From positions 1 to 64,000 of the forward strand of contig DASRDU010000171.1 in assembly GCA_035652435.1 (NCBI GenBank): a DNA stretch of 64,000 nt, written 5' to 3'. The stretch comes from DASRDU01 sp035652435 (GTDB lineage Bacteria; Acidobacteriota; Blastocatellia; RBC074). Positions within the stretch are counted from its first letter, which is position 1; every line of letters starts with the position of its first letter. Positions 7,908-17,834 of the stretch are shown in pieces. Both the position numbers and the translations under genes were made by a program. The notes under the pieces are model-generated. The model was not told the origin of the DNA. It searched no databases and saw only the letters and a program-made list of their open reading frames with translations.

Positions 7908-8555
7908 AGGCCCCTTCTCTTCCTGCTTGCCCTTCTTGATCACTTCCGGCTCGGCGACGGCCTCGGCCGGGGCAGCAGCCGTGACCTCTTCCTCCGCCTT
8001 CGGCGCAATCACGTTCGCCAGCACGACATCGGGGTCGGTCAGGACTTCGACCCCCTCGGGCAGTTGCAGGTCTCTGACGCGCAGGTTATTGCCGATCTTC
8101 AGTGCGGCCACGTCAACTTCGATGGCCGAAGGCAGGTCACGCGGAAGACAGCGAACCCTGAGGGAGTGGAGCGGCAGGTCGAGCAGGCCGCCCTGCAGCC
8201 TGACCCCTTCCGGCTCTCCGGTCACATGAACCGACACGTCGAATTCGGTCTTTTCGGTCAGCGAAATCCGCATCAGGTCGGCGTGCAGCAGACTGCCCCT
8301 GAGCGGGTCGAACTGCATCTCGGCGATCTTGACCGTCGTGGCCTCGCCGTTGATCTTCAGGGTGAAAATCTGGTTGCGCCCGTGTTTGCGCAGGATCGTC
8401 GCGATTTCACGCTTCGACACCGCGCCGGTCGCCGCGTCACCCGAGCCGTAAACGGTCACCGGGACCATCCCGGCGGCGCGCAGACGGCGCGAGGCGTTCT
8501 TGCCCTTTTCCGTGCGGGGTTTGGCTTCCAGCGTAATACTCGTATCAAAACCCAT
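7899..8555 (-). CDS. rplY: 50S ribosomal protein L25 / general stress protein Ctc
   Basis: This 5S rRNA-binding protein is of the long TL5/CTC type (218 aa): an N-terminal L25 beta-barrel (LEAKPRTEKGKNASRRLR, then VPVTVYGSG) and a C-terminal Ctc domain (PLHSLRVRCLPRDLP, NNLRVRDLQLPEGV), ending in an Ala/Glu/Lys-rich tail. ATG 8555 follows GGGAGA; an upstream in-frame extension into the prs gene end is not L25-like. The last codons and stop are part of the 7852-7907 repeat. Confidence 0.95.
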   Translation of the reverse strand: MGFDTSITLEAKPRTEKGKNASRRLRAAGMVPVTVYGSGDAATGAVSKREIATILRKHGRNQIFTLKINGEATTVKIAEMQFDPLRGSLLHADLMRISLTEKTEFDVSVHVTGEPEGVRLQGGLLDLPLHSLRVRCLPRDLPSAIEVDVAALKIGNNLRVRDLQLPEGVEVLTDPDVVLANVIAPKAEEEVTAAAPAEAVAEPEVIKKGKQEEKGPEK

Positions 8556-8575
8556 AATTTGAATTCTCCCGAATC

Positions 8576-9523
8576 TTAAATGAACAGGCTGCTCACCGAC
8601 GTTTCGTCGTGAACCGACTTGATCGCTTTCGCGAGCAGCGGCGCGATACTCAGACACTCGAATCGCTCGCGCCCCTCGAGGCGGCCCAGCGGCAGCGTAT
8701 TGGTCACGATCACTTTTTCGAGCGGCGACTTCTCGATCCGCTCAATCGCCGGGTCGGACAGCACCGGGTGTACGACGCAGGCGTTGACGCTGATGGCGCC
8801 GTATTTCCTGAGCGCCTCGGCCACCTTGGTCAGCGTCCCGGCGGTGTCAACCAGGTCGTCAATGATCAGCGCGTTGCGGCCCTCGACGTTGCCGACCACG
8901 TTCATCACTTCGGCCTCGGCGTGGCCCGGCTTCGATTTGTCGCGCCGCTTGTCCACGATGGCGAAATCGGCGTGGAGGCGCTTGGCGTAAGCCCGCGAGC
9001 GCTCCGCGCCGCCCGGGTCGGGCGAAACGACCACCAGATTGTCAATCGGGTTGGACGCCAGGTAGTCCACCATCACCGGCGCGGCAAAAAGGTGATCGAC
9101 CGGGATGTCGAAGAACCCCTGAATCTGCGGCGCGTGCAGGTCAACCGAGATCACGCGGTCGGCGCCGGCCACCGTGATCAGGTTCGCCACCAGTTTGGCC
9201 GTGATCGCGATGCGCGGCTTGTCTTTCTTGTCGCCGCGCGAATAGCCGTAATACGGGATCACCGCCGTGATCCGGTCGGCCGACGAGCGCCGGAACGCGT
9301 CGAGCATAATCAGCAGCTCCATCAGGTGCGGGTCAACCGGCGGGCAGGTTGATTGCACGATGAAGACGTCGCTGCCGCGCACGTTTTCAAGGATCTGAAA
9401 GTTGAACTCACCGTCCGGGAACCGCGTCGTGTTCGTCTGGCCGAGTTCGATGCCGAGATAGCGGCAAATCTCCTCCGCGAGCGGGCGATTGGCGTTGCCG
9501 GAAAAAACCTGCAGGCTGTTCAT
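8576..9523 (-). CDS. prs: ribose-phosphate pyrophosphokinase (PRPP synthetase)
   Basis: Makes PRPP from ribose 5-phosphate and ATP for nucleotide, His and Trp synthesis. The 315 aa are normal. Visible are the N-terminal FSGNANRPLAEEI, the DLHAPQIQGFFDIPVDHL motif, VVSPDPGGAERSRAYAKRL, the flexible-loop KRRDKS and the PRPP-binding IIDDLVDTAGTL. The ATP-side loop reads YGYSRGDKKDKPR rather than the enterobacterial YARQDRK form, a variant also seen in other phyla. It is first of prs-rplY-pth. Confidence 0.96.
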   Translation of the reverse strand: MNSLQVFSGNANRPLAEEICRYLGIELGQTNTTRFPDGEFNFQILENVRGSDVFIVQSTCPPVDPHLMELLIMLDAFRRSSADRITAVIPYYGYSRGDKKDKPRIAITAKLVANLITVAGADRVISVDLHAPQIQGFFDIPVDHLFAAPVMVDYLASNPIDNLVVVSPDPGGAERSRAYAKRLHADFAIVDKRRDKSKPGHAEAEVMNVVGNVEGRNALIIDDLVDTAGTLTKVAEALRKYGAISVNACVVHPVLSDPAIERIEKSPLEKVIVTNTLPLGRLEGRERFECLSIAPLLAKAIKSVHDETSVSSLFI

Positions 9524-9526
9524 ACG

Positions 9527-9585
9527 AGCAGTGGTTAGTGGTCAGCGGCAGCCTCTCACCTTCAAAGCAGTCACCGACCAGGCCT
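9527..9585. repeat. weak heptamer array upstream of prs
   Basis: Near 9529-9550 the sequence runs AGTGGTT/AGTGGTC/AGCGGCA. A diverged reverse-complement arm (AGTCACCGACCAG) follows near 9575. It looks like a degraded member of the same class as the clearer palindromes in this window. Confidence 0.35.
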
Positions 9586-9607
9586 CTTCATATGTTGAGC
9601 AGAAAAA

Positions 9608-9682
<75 letters not shown>

Positions 9683-9695
9683 GCAATGCCGGATT

Positions 9696-10607
9696 TCACA
9701 TCCCGAATCTCAGACTCTTCTGGTACTCATCCCGCCCGAGCGCGCGTACTTTCGCGGTCCACCAGCCGGTGGAACTTATTTCCGCCTGCGCGGCATCAAG
9801 CGCCGCGTCACTGTCAAAGACCGCGAAAATTGTCGAGCCGCTGCCGGACATCATCACGCCATCAGCCCCGGCCCGGGTGAGCCGCTCCTTGACCCCTGCC
9901 AGCAGCCGGTGGCGGGCCAGCACCGGGCCTTCCAGATCATTCCTGAGCAGTGACCGTAATGGTGGAATCGGCCCAGCCGCCCGGGCATAGTGGGCGTAAG
10001 CGGCCCCCAGAGAAAACGGCATACTAGCGGCGGGTACTGGTTTTGTCAACTCAGGCGGCAGGTTACCGTAGACCTCCGCAGTCGGCACCGCAACGCCCGC
10101 ATTAACGAGCAGTAAATGATCCGCCCGGATGTCGGGCAGCGGGTAAACCTCATCGCCGCGCCCGATACCAAGCGAGGTGCCGCCGAGAAAGAAGCAGGGC
10201 ACGTCCGCGCCGAGGCGGGCACCAAGGGTAAACAGATCATGCGGGGCGAGTTTGACACCCCAGAGCCGCTGCAAAGCGATGAGCGTCACCGCGGCGTTGC
10301 TGCTCCCGCCGCCCAGGCCCGCCGCCGCCGGGATGCGCTTGACGAGTTCGATCCTCACGCGCGGCCTGACGCCCGCGAACTCGGCCAGCAGCCGCGCCGC
10401 CCGATGCACCAGGTTGCGCTCGTCAGTCGGCACGCCCGGCGTTTCGCAGATGACCTCGATCCCGTCATCAATCAGTGAGAAGCGCAGTTCGTCGCCGAGG
10501 CTCACGGTTTGCAGGATCGTCCTCAACTCGTGATAACCGTCCGCGCGCCCGCCCAGAACTTCGAGCGTCCAGTTGATCTTGGCGAAGGAAGGGAGAATCA
10601 GAGTCAT
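9696..10607 (-). CDS. ispE: 4-diphosphocytidyl-2-C-methyl-D-erythritol kinase
   Basis: This GHMP-family kinase carries out the ATP-dependent fourth step of the MEP isoprenoid pathway. Motif 1 is FAKINWTLEV with GRADGYHELRT. The glycine-rich ATP loop is IPAAAGLGGGSSNAA. Motif 3 is MMSGSGSTIFAVF. ATG 10607 gives 303 aa beginning MTLILPSFAKINW, which aligns with the family start; an upstream extension does not. tRNA-Gln follows at once. Confidence 0.95.
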   Translation of the reverse strand: MTLILPSFAKINWTLEVLGGRADGYHELRTILQTVSLGDELRFSLIDDGIEVICETPGVPTDERNLVHRAARLLAEFAGVRPRVRIELVKRIPAAAGLGGGSSNAAVTLIALQRLWGVKLAPHDLFTLGARLGADVPCFFLGGTSLGIGRGDEVYPLPDIRADHLLLVNAGVAVPTAEVYGNLPPELTKPVPAASMPFSLGAAYAHYARAAGPIPPLRSLLRNDLEGPVLARHRLLAGVKERLTRAGADGVMMSGSGSTIFAVFDSDAALDAAQAEISSTGWWTAKVRALGRDEYQKSLRFGM

Positions 10608-10647
10608 ACCCGCGTTTCTCTTAGCCCAGGCCAGACCCGGGCAAATC

Positions 10648-11091
10648 TTATGAAGACTTCCCTTTGGCAGGCTTCTGCTCAGCCATCCGCCTGAAGAACG
10701 CCTTAAAAAACTGCACCCGCTCGGCACCGTTCGGCTGGTTTTCGATCAGCCTTTCCAGATTCGCCAGGTAGAGCGGGCTGAAGATTTCCTGACGCATCTG
10801 CGGGACGAAATCACTGACCTTCGCCCAGACGCCCAGGTATTCGCCGCCGCATTCGTAGAACAGCTCGGCATTGATTGCGCCATGATTGACCAGGGCCGCG
10901 GCCATGTCCCAGAAGCTGGTGACCTGACGATAATACGCGCCCTTCTTCGGGTGACTGAGAACTGCCCGGATGTCGTCAATGCTCTGCGGGTGAAACTCGG
11001 CCAGGAGAAATTTGCGCGCCCGCCGCATCACCTTCTCGCGGCGCAGGTCGTAGAGTTGCAGGATCAGTCTTGCGTCTTCTGCTGAAGCCAT
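10648..11091 (-). CDS. conserved hypothetical protein, about 147 aa
   Basis: I do not recognise the family. The protein is a helical soluble domain, starting MASAEDARLILQLYDLRR, with Trp/Tyr-rich central segments (YYRQVTSFWDMAAALV, YECGGEYLGVWAKV). The C-terminal tail is Lys-rich. It has no signal peptide and no cysteine motif. It lies between the ETF-quinone oxidoreductase and ispE on the same strand. ATG 11091 is chosen over an upstream start because the latter overlaps the neighbouring palindrome. Confidence 0.75.
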   Translation of the reverse strand: MASAEDARLILQLYDLRREKVMRRARKFLLAEFHPQSIDDIRAVLSHPKKGAYYRQVTSFWDMAAALVNHGAINAELFYECGGEYLGVWAKVSDFVPQMRQEIFSPLYLANLERLIENQPNGAERVQFFKAFFRRMAEQKPAKGKSS

Positions 11092-11110
11092 AACTTTGAT
11101 TCCCTTCTTC

Positions 11111-11192
11111 ATCCACGAAGCCACACGAAGACTCACAAAGGAAAACCGGCTGATATCGCTTCCGTTCTTCGTGAATCTTCGTGTGGGTGGAT
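11111..11192. repeat. palindrome of CACGAAG units after the ETF-QO gene
   Basis: The left arm has ATCCACGAAGCCACACGAAG. The right arm, reverse-complemented, has ATCCACCCACACGAAGATTC. The arms consist of loosely spaced CACGAAG units. The outer edge lies 4 nt from the stop codon of the ETF-quinone oxidoreductase. A related element follows the CoA ligase at 63470-63539. Confidence 0.7.
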
Positions 11193-11196
11193 CAGC

Positions 11197-12903
11197 TCAA
11201 AGATTGATGTAATTCGGCCCGCCGCCGCCTTCCGGCGTCACCCAGTCAATGATCTGGTACGGGTCCATAATGTCGCACGTCTTGCAATGGACGCAGTTCG
11301 AGAAGTTGAGCTTCGGCGCGCGGCCACCGTCCTTCTCTTCGACTTCGTAGACGGCGGCGGGGCAGAAATGCTGGCACGGGTTGCCGTATTCCCTGGTGCA
11401 TCGGCTGATGCAGATGTTCAGGTCGAGAATCTTCAGGTGCGGCGGCTGGTCTTCGGTGTGTTCGGTGCCGGAGCGGTAAACGTCGGTCACCTTGTCGAAG
11501 GTCAGCTTGTTGTCATACCTCATCGGCTCGGGGTCGGCGTATTTCGCGCCGTTGGTCGCGGTGATGCCCGCTTCGGCGAGCGTCCGCATGAACTGATGCC
11601 CGGCTCTCGTCACCCGCAGATCGCCGCGCAGGCTGCGCCCGCCGAGCGCGAATTGAATCCCGCTCTCGACGAGGCCGCGAATCCTGCCATGCTCGAATGA
11701 CTGGTGGAAGTTGCGGACCTCGTACAGCTCCTTCTCGACCCAGCTCGACCGGATGAGTTGCTCGAAGCGTTCGAGCTGCGCGTCGTCGTAACGGTCGGCC
11801 ACGAGCGCCTCGTAAATCGCCTGCGCCGCAAACATCCCCGACTGGATCGCCATGTGAATCCCTTTGAGCTTCTGCGACTGGAGGAAGCTCGCGGCGTCGC
11901 CGATGATCAGGAAGCCGTCGCCGTAATACTTCGGCTGCGAAAAGTACCCGCCCTCGGGAATGGTCTTCGCGCCGTAATAGAGCATTTTGCCGCCTTCGAG
12001 CATGTTTGCGATGAAGGGGTGGAGCTTGAACTGCTGGAAGAGCCGGTGCGGGTCGGTGTGCGGGTTACGGTAATCCAGCCCGACCACAAGCCCCAGGTCG
12101 AGCAGGTCATTCTGCATGCCGTAAACGAAGCTGCCGCCGAATGTGTCACCTGGCAGCGGGTAACCGAGCGTGTGCATCACCCAGCCCGGTTTGACGCGGC
12201 CTTTCGGCAGTTCCCACACTTCTTTGACGCCGCAGGCGTACACCTGCGGGTTACGGCCCTCGTCGAGTTTCAACCGCTCGACCAGTTTTTTGACGAGCGA
12301 CCCGCGCGAGCCTTCGCCGAAGACAGTGACTCTGGCGTGAATGTCCACGCCCGGCTCGAAGTTGTCTTTAGGCTCGCCGTCGCGCCCGATGCCTTTGTCG
12401 CCGGTGCGCACGCCGACGACGTGACTGCCGTCGAGCAGCAATTCGGCGCCGGGGAATTCCGGGAAGATGTCCACGCCCGCTTCCTCGACAATCGGCCCGA
12501 GCCAGCGGATCACCTTGTTGAGCGAGACCACGTAATTGCCGTGATTGTTGAGCGGCGGCGGGATGATTGGGGATTTGAATTTGCGCGTCGCCGTGAAGTA
12601 TGAAACGTCTTCTTCGGTGACTTCGGACTCCAGCGGACAGCCGCGCTCCCTGAAGTCAGGGATCAGCTCTTTGATCGCGCGCGGGTCCATCACCGCGCCG
12701 GAGATGATGTGTGACCCGATTTCGCGGCCTTTCTCGATGACAGCGATGGAAATCTCTCCGAGTTGCTTCGCGCCTGTTTTCCCGGCGCTCTCGTTATGCC
12801 GGTTGATGAGCTGGCGCAGACGATACGCGCCCGCGAGCGAGGCCGGGCCCGCGCCGACGAACAGCACATCCACATCCAGACTTTCGCGTTCGATATTTTC
12901 CAT
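11197..12903 (-). CDS. electron transfer flavoprotein-ubiquinone oxidoreductase
   Basis: This membrane-associated FAD/4Fe-4S protein passes electrons from reduced ETF to the quinone pool during fatty acid and amino acid oxidation. The 568 aa have the N-terminal FAD motif VLFVGAGPASLAGAYRL, a central GSHIISGAVMDP segment, and the C-terminal ferredoxin-like cluster domain with cysteines in CISRCTREYGNPCQHFCP and CVHCKTCDIMDP. It follows etfA by 19 bp and is probably co-transcribed with etfB and etfA. Confidence 0.96.
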   Translation of the reverse strand: MENIERESLDVDVLFVGAGPASLAGAYRLRQLINRHNESAGKTGAKQLGEISIAVIEKGREIGSHIISGAVMDPRAIKELIPDFRERGCPLESEVTEEDVSYFTATRKFKSPIIPPPLNNHGNYVVSLNKVIRWLGPIVEEAGVDIFPEFPGAELLLDGSHVVGVRTGDKGIGRDGEPKDNFEPGVDIHARVTVFGEGSRGSLVKKLVERLKLDEGRNPQVYACGVKEVWELPKGRVKPGWVMHTLGYPLPGDTFGGSFVYGMQNDLLDLGLVVGLDYRNPHTDPHRLFQQFKLHPFIANMLEGGKMLYYGAKTIPEGGYFSQPKYYGDGFLIIGDAASFLQSQKLKGIHMAIQSGMFAAQAIYEALVADRYDDAQLERFEQLIRSSWVEKELYEVRNFHQSFEHGRIRGLVESGIQFALGGRSLRGDLRVTRAGHQFMRTLAEAGITATNGAKYADPEPMRYDNKLTFDKVTDVYRSGTEHTEDQPPHLKILDLNICISRCTREYGNPCQHFCPAAVYEVEEKDGGRAPKLNFSNCVHCKTCDIMDPYQIIDWVTPEGGGGPNYINL

Positions 12904-12922
12904 GGGAATTCGGTGGCGGCTG

Positions 12923-13903
<981 letters not shown>

Positions 13904-13915
13904 GATTGCCTCATT

Positions 13916-13997
13916 AGTCAGGAAGTCAGAATTCGGAAGTCAGAATCCGGGAACCGATGAATGTAACTCTAGGTTTACTTCTGACTTCTGACTTCCC
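13916..13997. repeat. heptamer palindrome between the coiled-coil gene and etfA
   Basis: The left arm is AGTCAGG followed by AAGTCAG units. The right arm, reverse-complemented, is AAGTCAG/AAGTCAG/AAGTAAA. Both arms keep a strict 7-bp period. The element ends 3 nt from the stop codon of the upstream gene and 12 nt before the etfA start. Confidence 0.8.
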
Positions 13998-14000
13998 CTT

Positions 14001-14366
14001 TCAGTTTTCTCTTCCGAGCAGTTTTTCGACGCGCTGGACTTCGCCCGTCAGGCTGTCCAGATCGTCTGAAGAAGCGCGGACTTCGGCGATAGCGCTGTTG
14101 AGCCGCGAACTGAGCGAGCGCAGGAACAGGCTCAGGTGATCAGGCCTGAGCATGTCAGGCGGGTCGGAGTCCGATTGCGCCCCCGGGTCTTCTGACTGCT
14201 GACCGGAATTTCCGTCCATCAACGCCTGCAACTCCTGCGCTCTGGCGCGCAGCATTCTCAAACGATCTTCCGGTTTGATTTGCTCACCCACTACTCTTCG
14301 CCTTTCGTTATCACGCTGCCTCGCACGAGCATTGGGAATCTGCGGCGCAGGCAGCAATGAAAACAT
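14001..14366 (-). CDS. small coiled-coil protein between etfB and etfA
   Basis: About 121 aa, family unknown. Two helical stretches with heptad spacing are visible (LRARAQELQALM, and SLSSRLNSAIAEVRASSDDLDSL), separated by a Ser/Asp/Pro-rich linker. There is no signal peptide. The start is uncertain: ATG 14366 is 8 nt after the etfB stop and would be coupled to it; an internal GTG at 14291 (GTGGGTGAGC) would give a more compact protein. Position inside the ETF operon suggests a link to ETF expression or assembly, which is untested. Confidence 0.6.
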   Translation of the reverse strand: MFSLLPAPQIPNARARQRDNERRRVVGEQIKPEDRLRMLRARAQELQALMDGNSGQQSEDPGAQSDSDPPDMLRPDHLSLFLRSLSSRLNSAIAEVRASSDDLDSLTGEVQRVEKLLGREN

Positions 14367-14373
14367 CACTCCG

Positions 14374-15153
14374 TCAGAAGACGCGCGCCTCGTTCTTCAG
14401 CTTCTCCAGCAGCTTCGCCGCCACTTCGGCGGGCGAGCCTTCGAGGAACTGCGTCTGTTTGGATTTCTGCGGGAAGTAAATGCTGCGCACCTGCTGCTTC
14501 GGCGCGAGCGCGGCCATGTCAAGGCCGAGCGCGGCGGCGTCCTGTTTTCTGATCTCCTTCTTCTTCGCCGCCATGATGCCCTTGAGCGTCGCGTAACGCA
14601 GCGTGTTGATGCCCGACTGGATTGTCAGCACCGCCGGCACGGGCATGCCGACCCACTGGAAGAAGCCGCTCTCCAGCTCGCGTTTGACGCGCAGGCCGTC
14701 GTCGGTCGTCTGCACGTCCATCACGATGGTCGCGTGCGGCAGACCGAGCAGTTCAGCCGCCACTACGCCCGTCTGGCCGTAGCCGAGATCATCCGACTGC
14801 AATCCGGTCAGCAGCAGGTCGAAGCCTTCCGCCTTCGCGGCGGCGGCAATCGCCGAGCCGATGCCGAAAGCGTCGAGCTGATCGAACGCCGCGTCTTCAA
14901 GGTGGATGCCGCGGTCGGCGCCGCGGGCGAGCGCCTCCTTAATCACCGACTGGACGCGCGCCGGGCCGAGCGAGAGCGCGATCACTTCGCCGCCGTGCTT
15001 TTCCTTCAACTGCAAAGCCTCTTCCAGCGCGTAAGCGTCAGACTCATTAATTTCGTAGGTCAGGTCGCGATCCTGAATCCAGGTTTGTTGCTCATTAATG
15101 CGCAGGATCGAGTCGTTCTTCGGGACTTGTTTGAGACAGACAATGATCTTCAT
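14374..15153 (-). CDS. etfB: electron transfer flavoprotein beta subunit
   Basis: The small ETF subunit binds AMP and contacts acyl-CoA dehydrogenases. ATG 15153 gives 259 aa starting MKIIVCLKQVPKND and is preceded by GGGAG. The family features include YEINESDAYALEEALQLKEK, LLTGLQSDDLGYGQTGV and LPHATIVMDV. It is first gene of the etf set, directly behind a promoter and palindromic operator. Confidence 0.96.
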   Translation of the reverse strand: MKIIVCLKQVPKNDSILRINEQQTWIQDRDLTYEINESDAYALEEALQLKEKHGGEVIALSLGPARVQSVIKEALARGADRGIHLEDAAFDQLDAFGIGSAIAAAAKAEGFDLLLTGLQSDDLGYGQTGVVAAELLGLPHATIVMDVQTTDDGLRVKRELESGFFQWVGMPVPAVLTIQSGINTLRYATLKGIMAAKKKEIRKQDAAALGLDMAALAPKQQVRSIYFPQKSKQTQFLEGSPAEVAAKLLEKLKNEARVF

Positions 15154-15197
15154 ATGTCTCCCTGTTGAATTTGAATTCATGGAAACAAAGCAGATAT

Positions 15198-15221
15198 CAC
15201 TGAATGATCATTCATTCAGTG
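15198..15221. promoter_or_regulatory. palindromic operator resembling the Bacillus FadR (YsiA) site, upstream of etfB
   Basis: A perfect inverted repeat: 10-bp arms CACTGAATGA flank the 4-bp centre TCAT. Its core has the two half-sites TGAATGA and TCATTCA separated by 4 bp, which is the layout of the published Bacillus subtilis FadR (TetR family) operator. It starts 7 bp after the -10 of the etfB promoter and so covers the likely transcription start, a position that fits repression. The cognate regulator is not in this window. Confidence 0.7.
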
Positions 15222-15227
15222 ACCAGA

Positions 15228-15257
15228 TTTATACAACAAGAGCGCCATTGGGGACAA
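15228..15257 (-). promoter_or_regulatory. sigma70-type promoter for etfB
   Basis: On the minus strand the -35 TTGTCC (15252-15257) and -10 TATAAA (15228-15233) are separated by 18 bp. The predicted start falls inside the palindromic operator. Confidence 0.6.
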
Positions 15258-15281
15258 CCTGGCGCGGCACAGATACTGACT

Positions 15282-17834
15282 TCAGCCGGCTGTTTTTTCT
15301 CTGGCTTCCAGTGTCCTGATCGCGTCACGCAGGGCACTCTTCAACTGATCCAGACATTCGCGGTATTGCGCTTCCCGTAGTGGCTTGAGCGCGCGTTTGT
15401 TGCCGACCTGGCCGAGCGCTTTGACGGCGGCCACGCGGGCGCGAATGGCTTTATCCTTCAGCAATTCGATCAGGTGATCAACGACTTTCTCATCAGCCTG
15501 ATCCTTATGCAACTCTTTTCCTGCCGCGCCGAGACAACCGATGGCCGCAACGCGCACTGCCGGGTGTTCGCCGTAACGGCTGTGTTCGATTGCCAGATCA
15601 ACGACCCGTTTGTCTTTCGCGATGGCAAAGCCATGAAAAATCGAGGCGCGGATCACTTCCTGCCACGAACTGCGGGCAAGCTGCGAGTGGATCACGTCGC
15701 GGGCCTTGTCGCTGCCGATATTTGCCAGAGCGCGGACGGCGGCGACGCTGACGAAATAAGCTTCGTCGCCTTCCAGAATTTCCCGGAGGAAATCCACCGC
15801 CGATTCGTCCCTGGAATTCCCCATTGCCCAGGCGATGCCGCGGCGGACCTGGGGATGGTTGCCGGCGTAACGATAAGCTTCAATCAAAGCTTCGCGGGCG
15901 CCATCGGTGCCGATCTCGCCGAGCGAGATTGCGGCGGCCATCCGCACTGCCGGGAAGTCGCCCCCGACGACGACCGCGTGCAAGGTATTTACGGTGTCAT
16001 CCCCCTTGAATGCGCCCAGTTCACGCGCCGCCCGCATCCTGCCAATCACGTCTTCATCGTGAATCAGTTGAAAGCCGAGTTCCTGAGCCGACTTCGGGAA
16101 CCGCATCAGCTTGAAGACGCGATGGCCCTTGTCAAAGATCACCATGCGCGGCTTTGAAGCACAGGGGAAGTAAAAATCCTGTTCGACCTTCCCGACATCA
16201 ACACGGTAACTCATTCGCTCCGGTTCGTCACTTCCCTGCTTCGCCACGGCAATCTCAATTTCGACCGGGAAGCGGAAGACCGAAGTGTACTTGTCTTCCT
16301 GCTGCACCTGCCTGACCGACAGCCGCAGCATTTTCTGATCCCGGGTCCATTCATAACCGACCTCCAGCTCGGGGTAGCCTGCCTTGTAAATCCACTGGTC
16401 AAAGAACCAGTAGAGGTTCTTCCCCGTCGCCTCTTCAATGGCGACCTTGAAGTCGTTGGTCTCGGCCACGCCGAACCTGAATTTGTTCAGGTAATGCGCG
16501 AGCGAGCGGAAGAACCCGTCATCGCCGAGCGCGTAGCGGAGCATGTGCAGCACGCACGCGCCCTTTTCGTAAGCGTGCCGATCCATCAGCTCTTCGGAAA
16601 AGAAGTAGCCGTGGTGGACGATGGGGCGGCGGTGGCTGCTGGTGTCTTCGCGCAGGTAGGTCAGGAAATCCTGAAAGAGCGTGAAGCGCGCCTCGTCCTC
16701 GCCGCAGCTGTATTCGCGCCAGAGGTATTCGGAGTAGGTCGCGAAGCTTTCGTTGAGCCAGATCTGCGACCAGTGCTTGCACGTCACCAGATCGCCCCAC
16801 CAGTGGTGGGCCAGTTCGTGCGCCACAATGTCCTCATAGCTCAGTTCGGCGGCGGCCTGCTCATCGAGCAGCACGCGATCGGTCATCGTCGTCGCCGAAG
16901 TGTTCTCCATCGCGCCGAAGAGGAAATCGCTGACGAGAATCTGGGCGTACTTCGGGTATGGGTACGGGTGGCCGTAGAGCCGCGAGAAGAATTCGATCAT
17001 CTGCGGAGTCCTCGCGAAGAGTCGCTCCCCGGCCGCCTGCTGATCGCGGTAAACGTAATAATCAACCGGCAACCCGTCGTAGTGATCCTGAACGCGTTCG
17101 TACTCCCCGACGACGACCGTCACGAGATATGCCGGGTGCGGCTCGTCCTGTCGCCAGTGATAAGTCTTCGTTCGCTGCTCCGCGTTTTCAGTGACTGAAA
17201 CGAGTCTGCCGTTCGAGAGCGCAAAGAAATTGCTCCTGACGGTCGCGATCATTTCGGTCGTCATCTTCTGCTGCGGCAGGTCAGAGCAGGGGAACCACCA
17301 GTGCGCATCTTCGGTCTGCCCCTGCGACCAGATTTGACGTGGCTTTTCGGGGTACTTGTCGTCGGGTTTGATGAAGTAGAGACCCTTGCGCGGGCGGCAG
17401 GAGTAAGCGATCTCGACAGTCAGCGTCTCATCGCGCGAGTAATCGCGCGGAAGCTCAATCGCCAGCTTTTCCTGAAAAGTCTCGAACGCGAGAGATGACT
17501 GCCCCTCATCAGACTCGCCAGCGCCCTTCTCTCCTGCCGTTATCAGTCGCACGGCGGTCACGTCCAGCTCGGCGGCGTCCAGTTCGAAGTGGGTGAAGCC
17601 GTCGGCGAGCGGCCTGAGCGTGACGGTCGCTGTGCCGCTCGCGGTCTCCTGTTCGTCATCGAAGTGCAGATCAAGGCTCAGGTGTGTGAGATCGAAATGG
17701 CGGTCGGGGGCCTGCTGCTCCGGCGCGCCGAGCGGCTCCCGCTCAATTGAGATGGTCGGCTCGTACAGATTGACCTCACCCCACTGGCGCGGGTCGAGCA
17801 GGGCCGGATGAATCAGCGGATCATGAATCGGCAT
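15282..17834 (-). CDS. M1 family metallo-aminopeptidase with C-terminal HEAT repeats
   Basis: A zinc aminopeptidase of about 850 aa, apparently cytosolic since no signal peptide is visible. The substrate-binding motif is GAMEN (FGAMENTSATT). The zinc site is HELAHHWWGD with the downstream glutamate in WLNESFATYSEY; the first His is near residue 339. The last 250 residues form HEAT-like repeats (VRMAAAISLGEIG, VRVAAIGCLGAAG, ARVAAVKALGQVG). ATG 17834 is preferred; GTG 17849 in the same frame is an alternative. Confidence 0.92.
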   Translation of the reverse strand: MPIHDPLIHPALLDPRQWGEVNLYEPTISIEREPLGAPEQQAPDRHFDLTHLSLDLHFDDEQETASGTATVTLRPLADGFTHFELDAAELDVTAVRLITAGEKGAGESDEGQSSLAFETFQEKLAIELPRDYSRDETLTVEIAYSCRPRKGLYFIKPDDKYPEKPRQIWSQGQTEDAHWWFPCSDLPQQKMTTEMIATVRSNFFALSNGRLVSVTENAEQRTKTYHWRQDEPHPAYLVTVVVGEYERVQDHYDGLPVDYYVYRDQQAAGERLFARTPQMIEFFSRLYGHPYPYPKYAQILVSDFLFGAMENTSATTMTDRVLLDEQAAAELSYEDIVAHELAHHWWGDLVTCKHWSQIWLNESFATYSEYLWREYSCGEDEARFTLFQDFLTYLREDTSSHRRPIVHHGYFFSEELMDRHAYEKGACVLHMLRYALGDDGFFRSLAHYLNKFRFGVAETNDFKVAIEEATGKNLYWFFDQWIYKAGYPELEVGYEWTRDQKMLRLSVRQVQQEDKYTSVFRFPVEIEIAVAKQGSDEPERMSYRVDVGKVEQDFYFPCASKPRMVIFDKGHRVFKLMRFPKSAQELGFQLIHDEDVIGRMRAARELGAFKGDDTVNTLHAVVVGGDFPAVRMAAAISLGEIGTDGAREALIEAYRYAGNHPQVRRGIAWAMGNSRDESAVDFLREILEGDEAYFVSVAAVRALANIGSDKARDVIHSQLARSSWQEVIRASIFHGFAIAKDKRVVDLAIEHSRYGEHPAVRVAAIGCLGAAGKELHKDQADEKVVDHLIELLKDKAIRARVAAVKALGQVGNKRALKPLREAQYRECLDQLKSALRDAIRTLEAREKTAG

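Noticed and set aside
7233..8579. 448-codon plus-strand frame across pth and rplY
   Set aside because: Runs through two certain minus-strand genes and a repeat; composition is that of a shadow frame.
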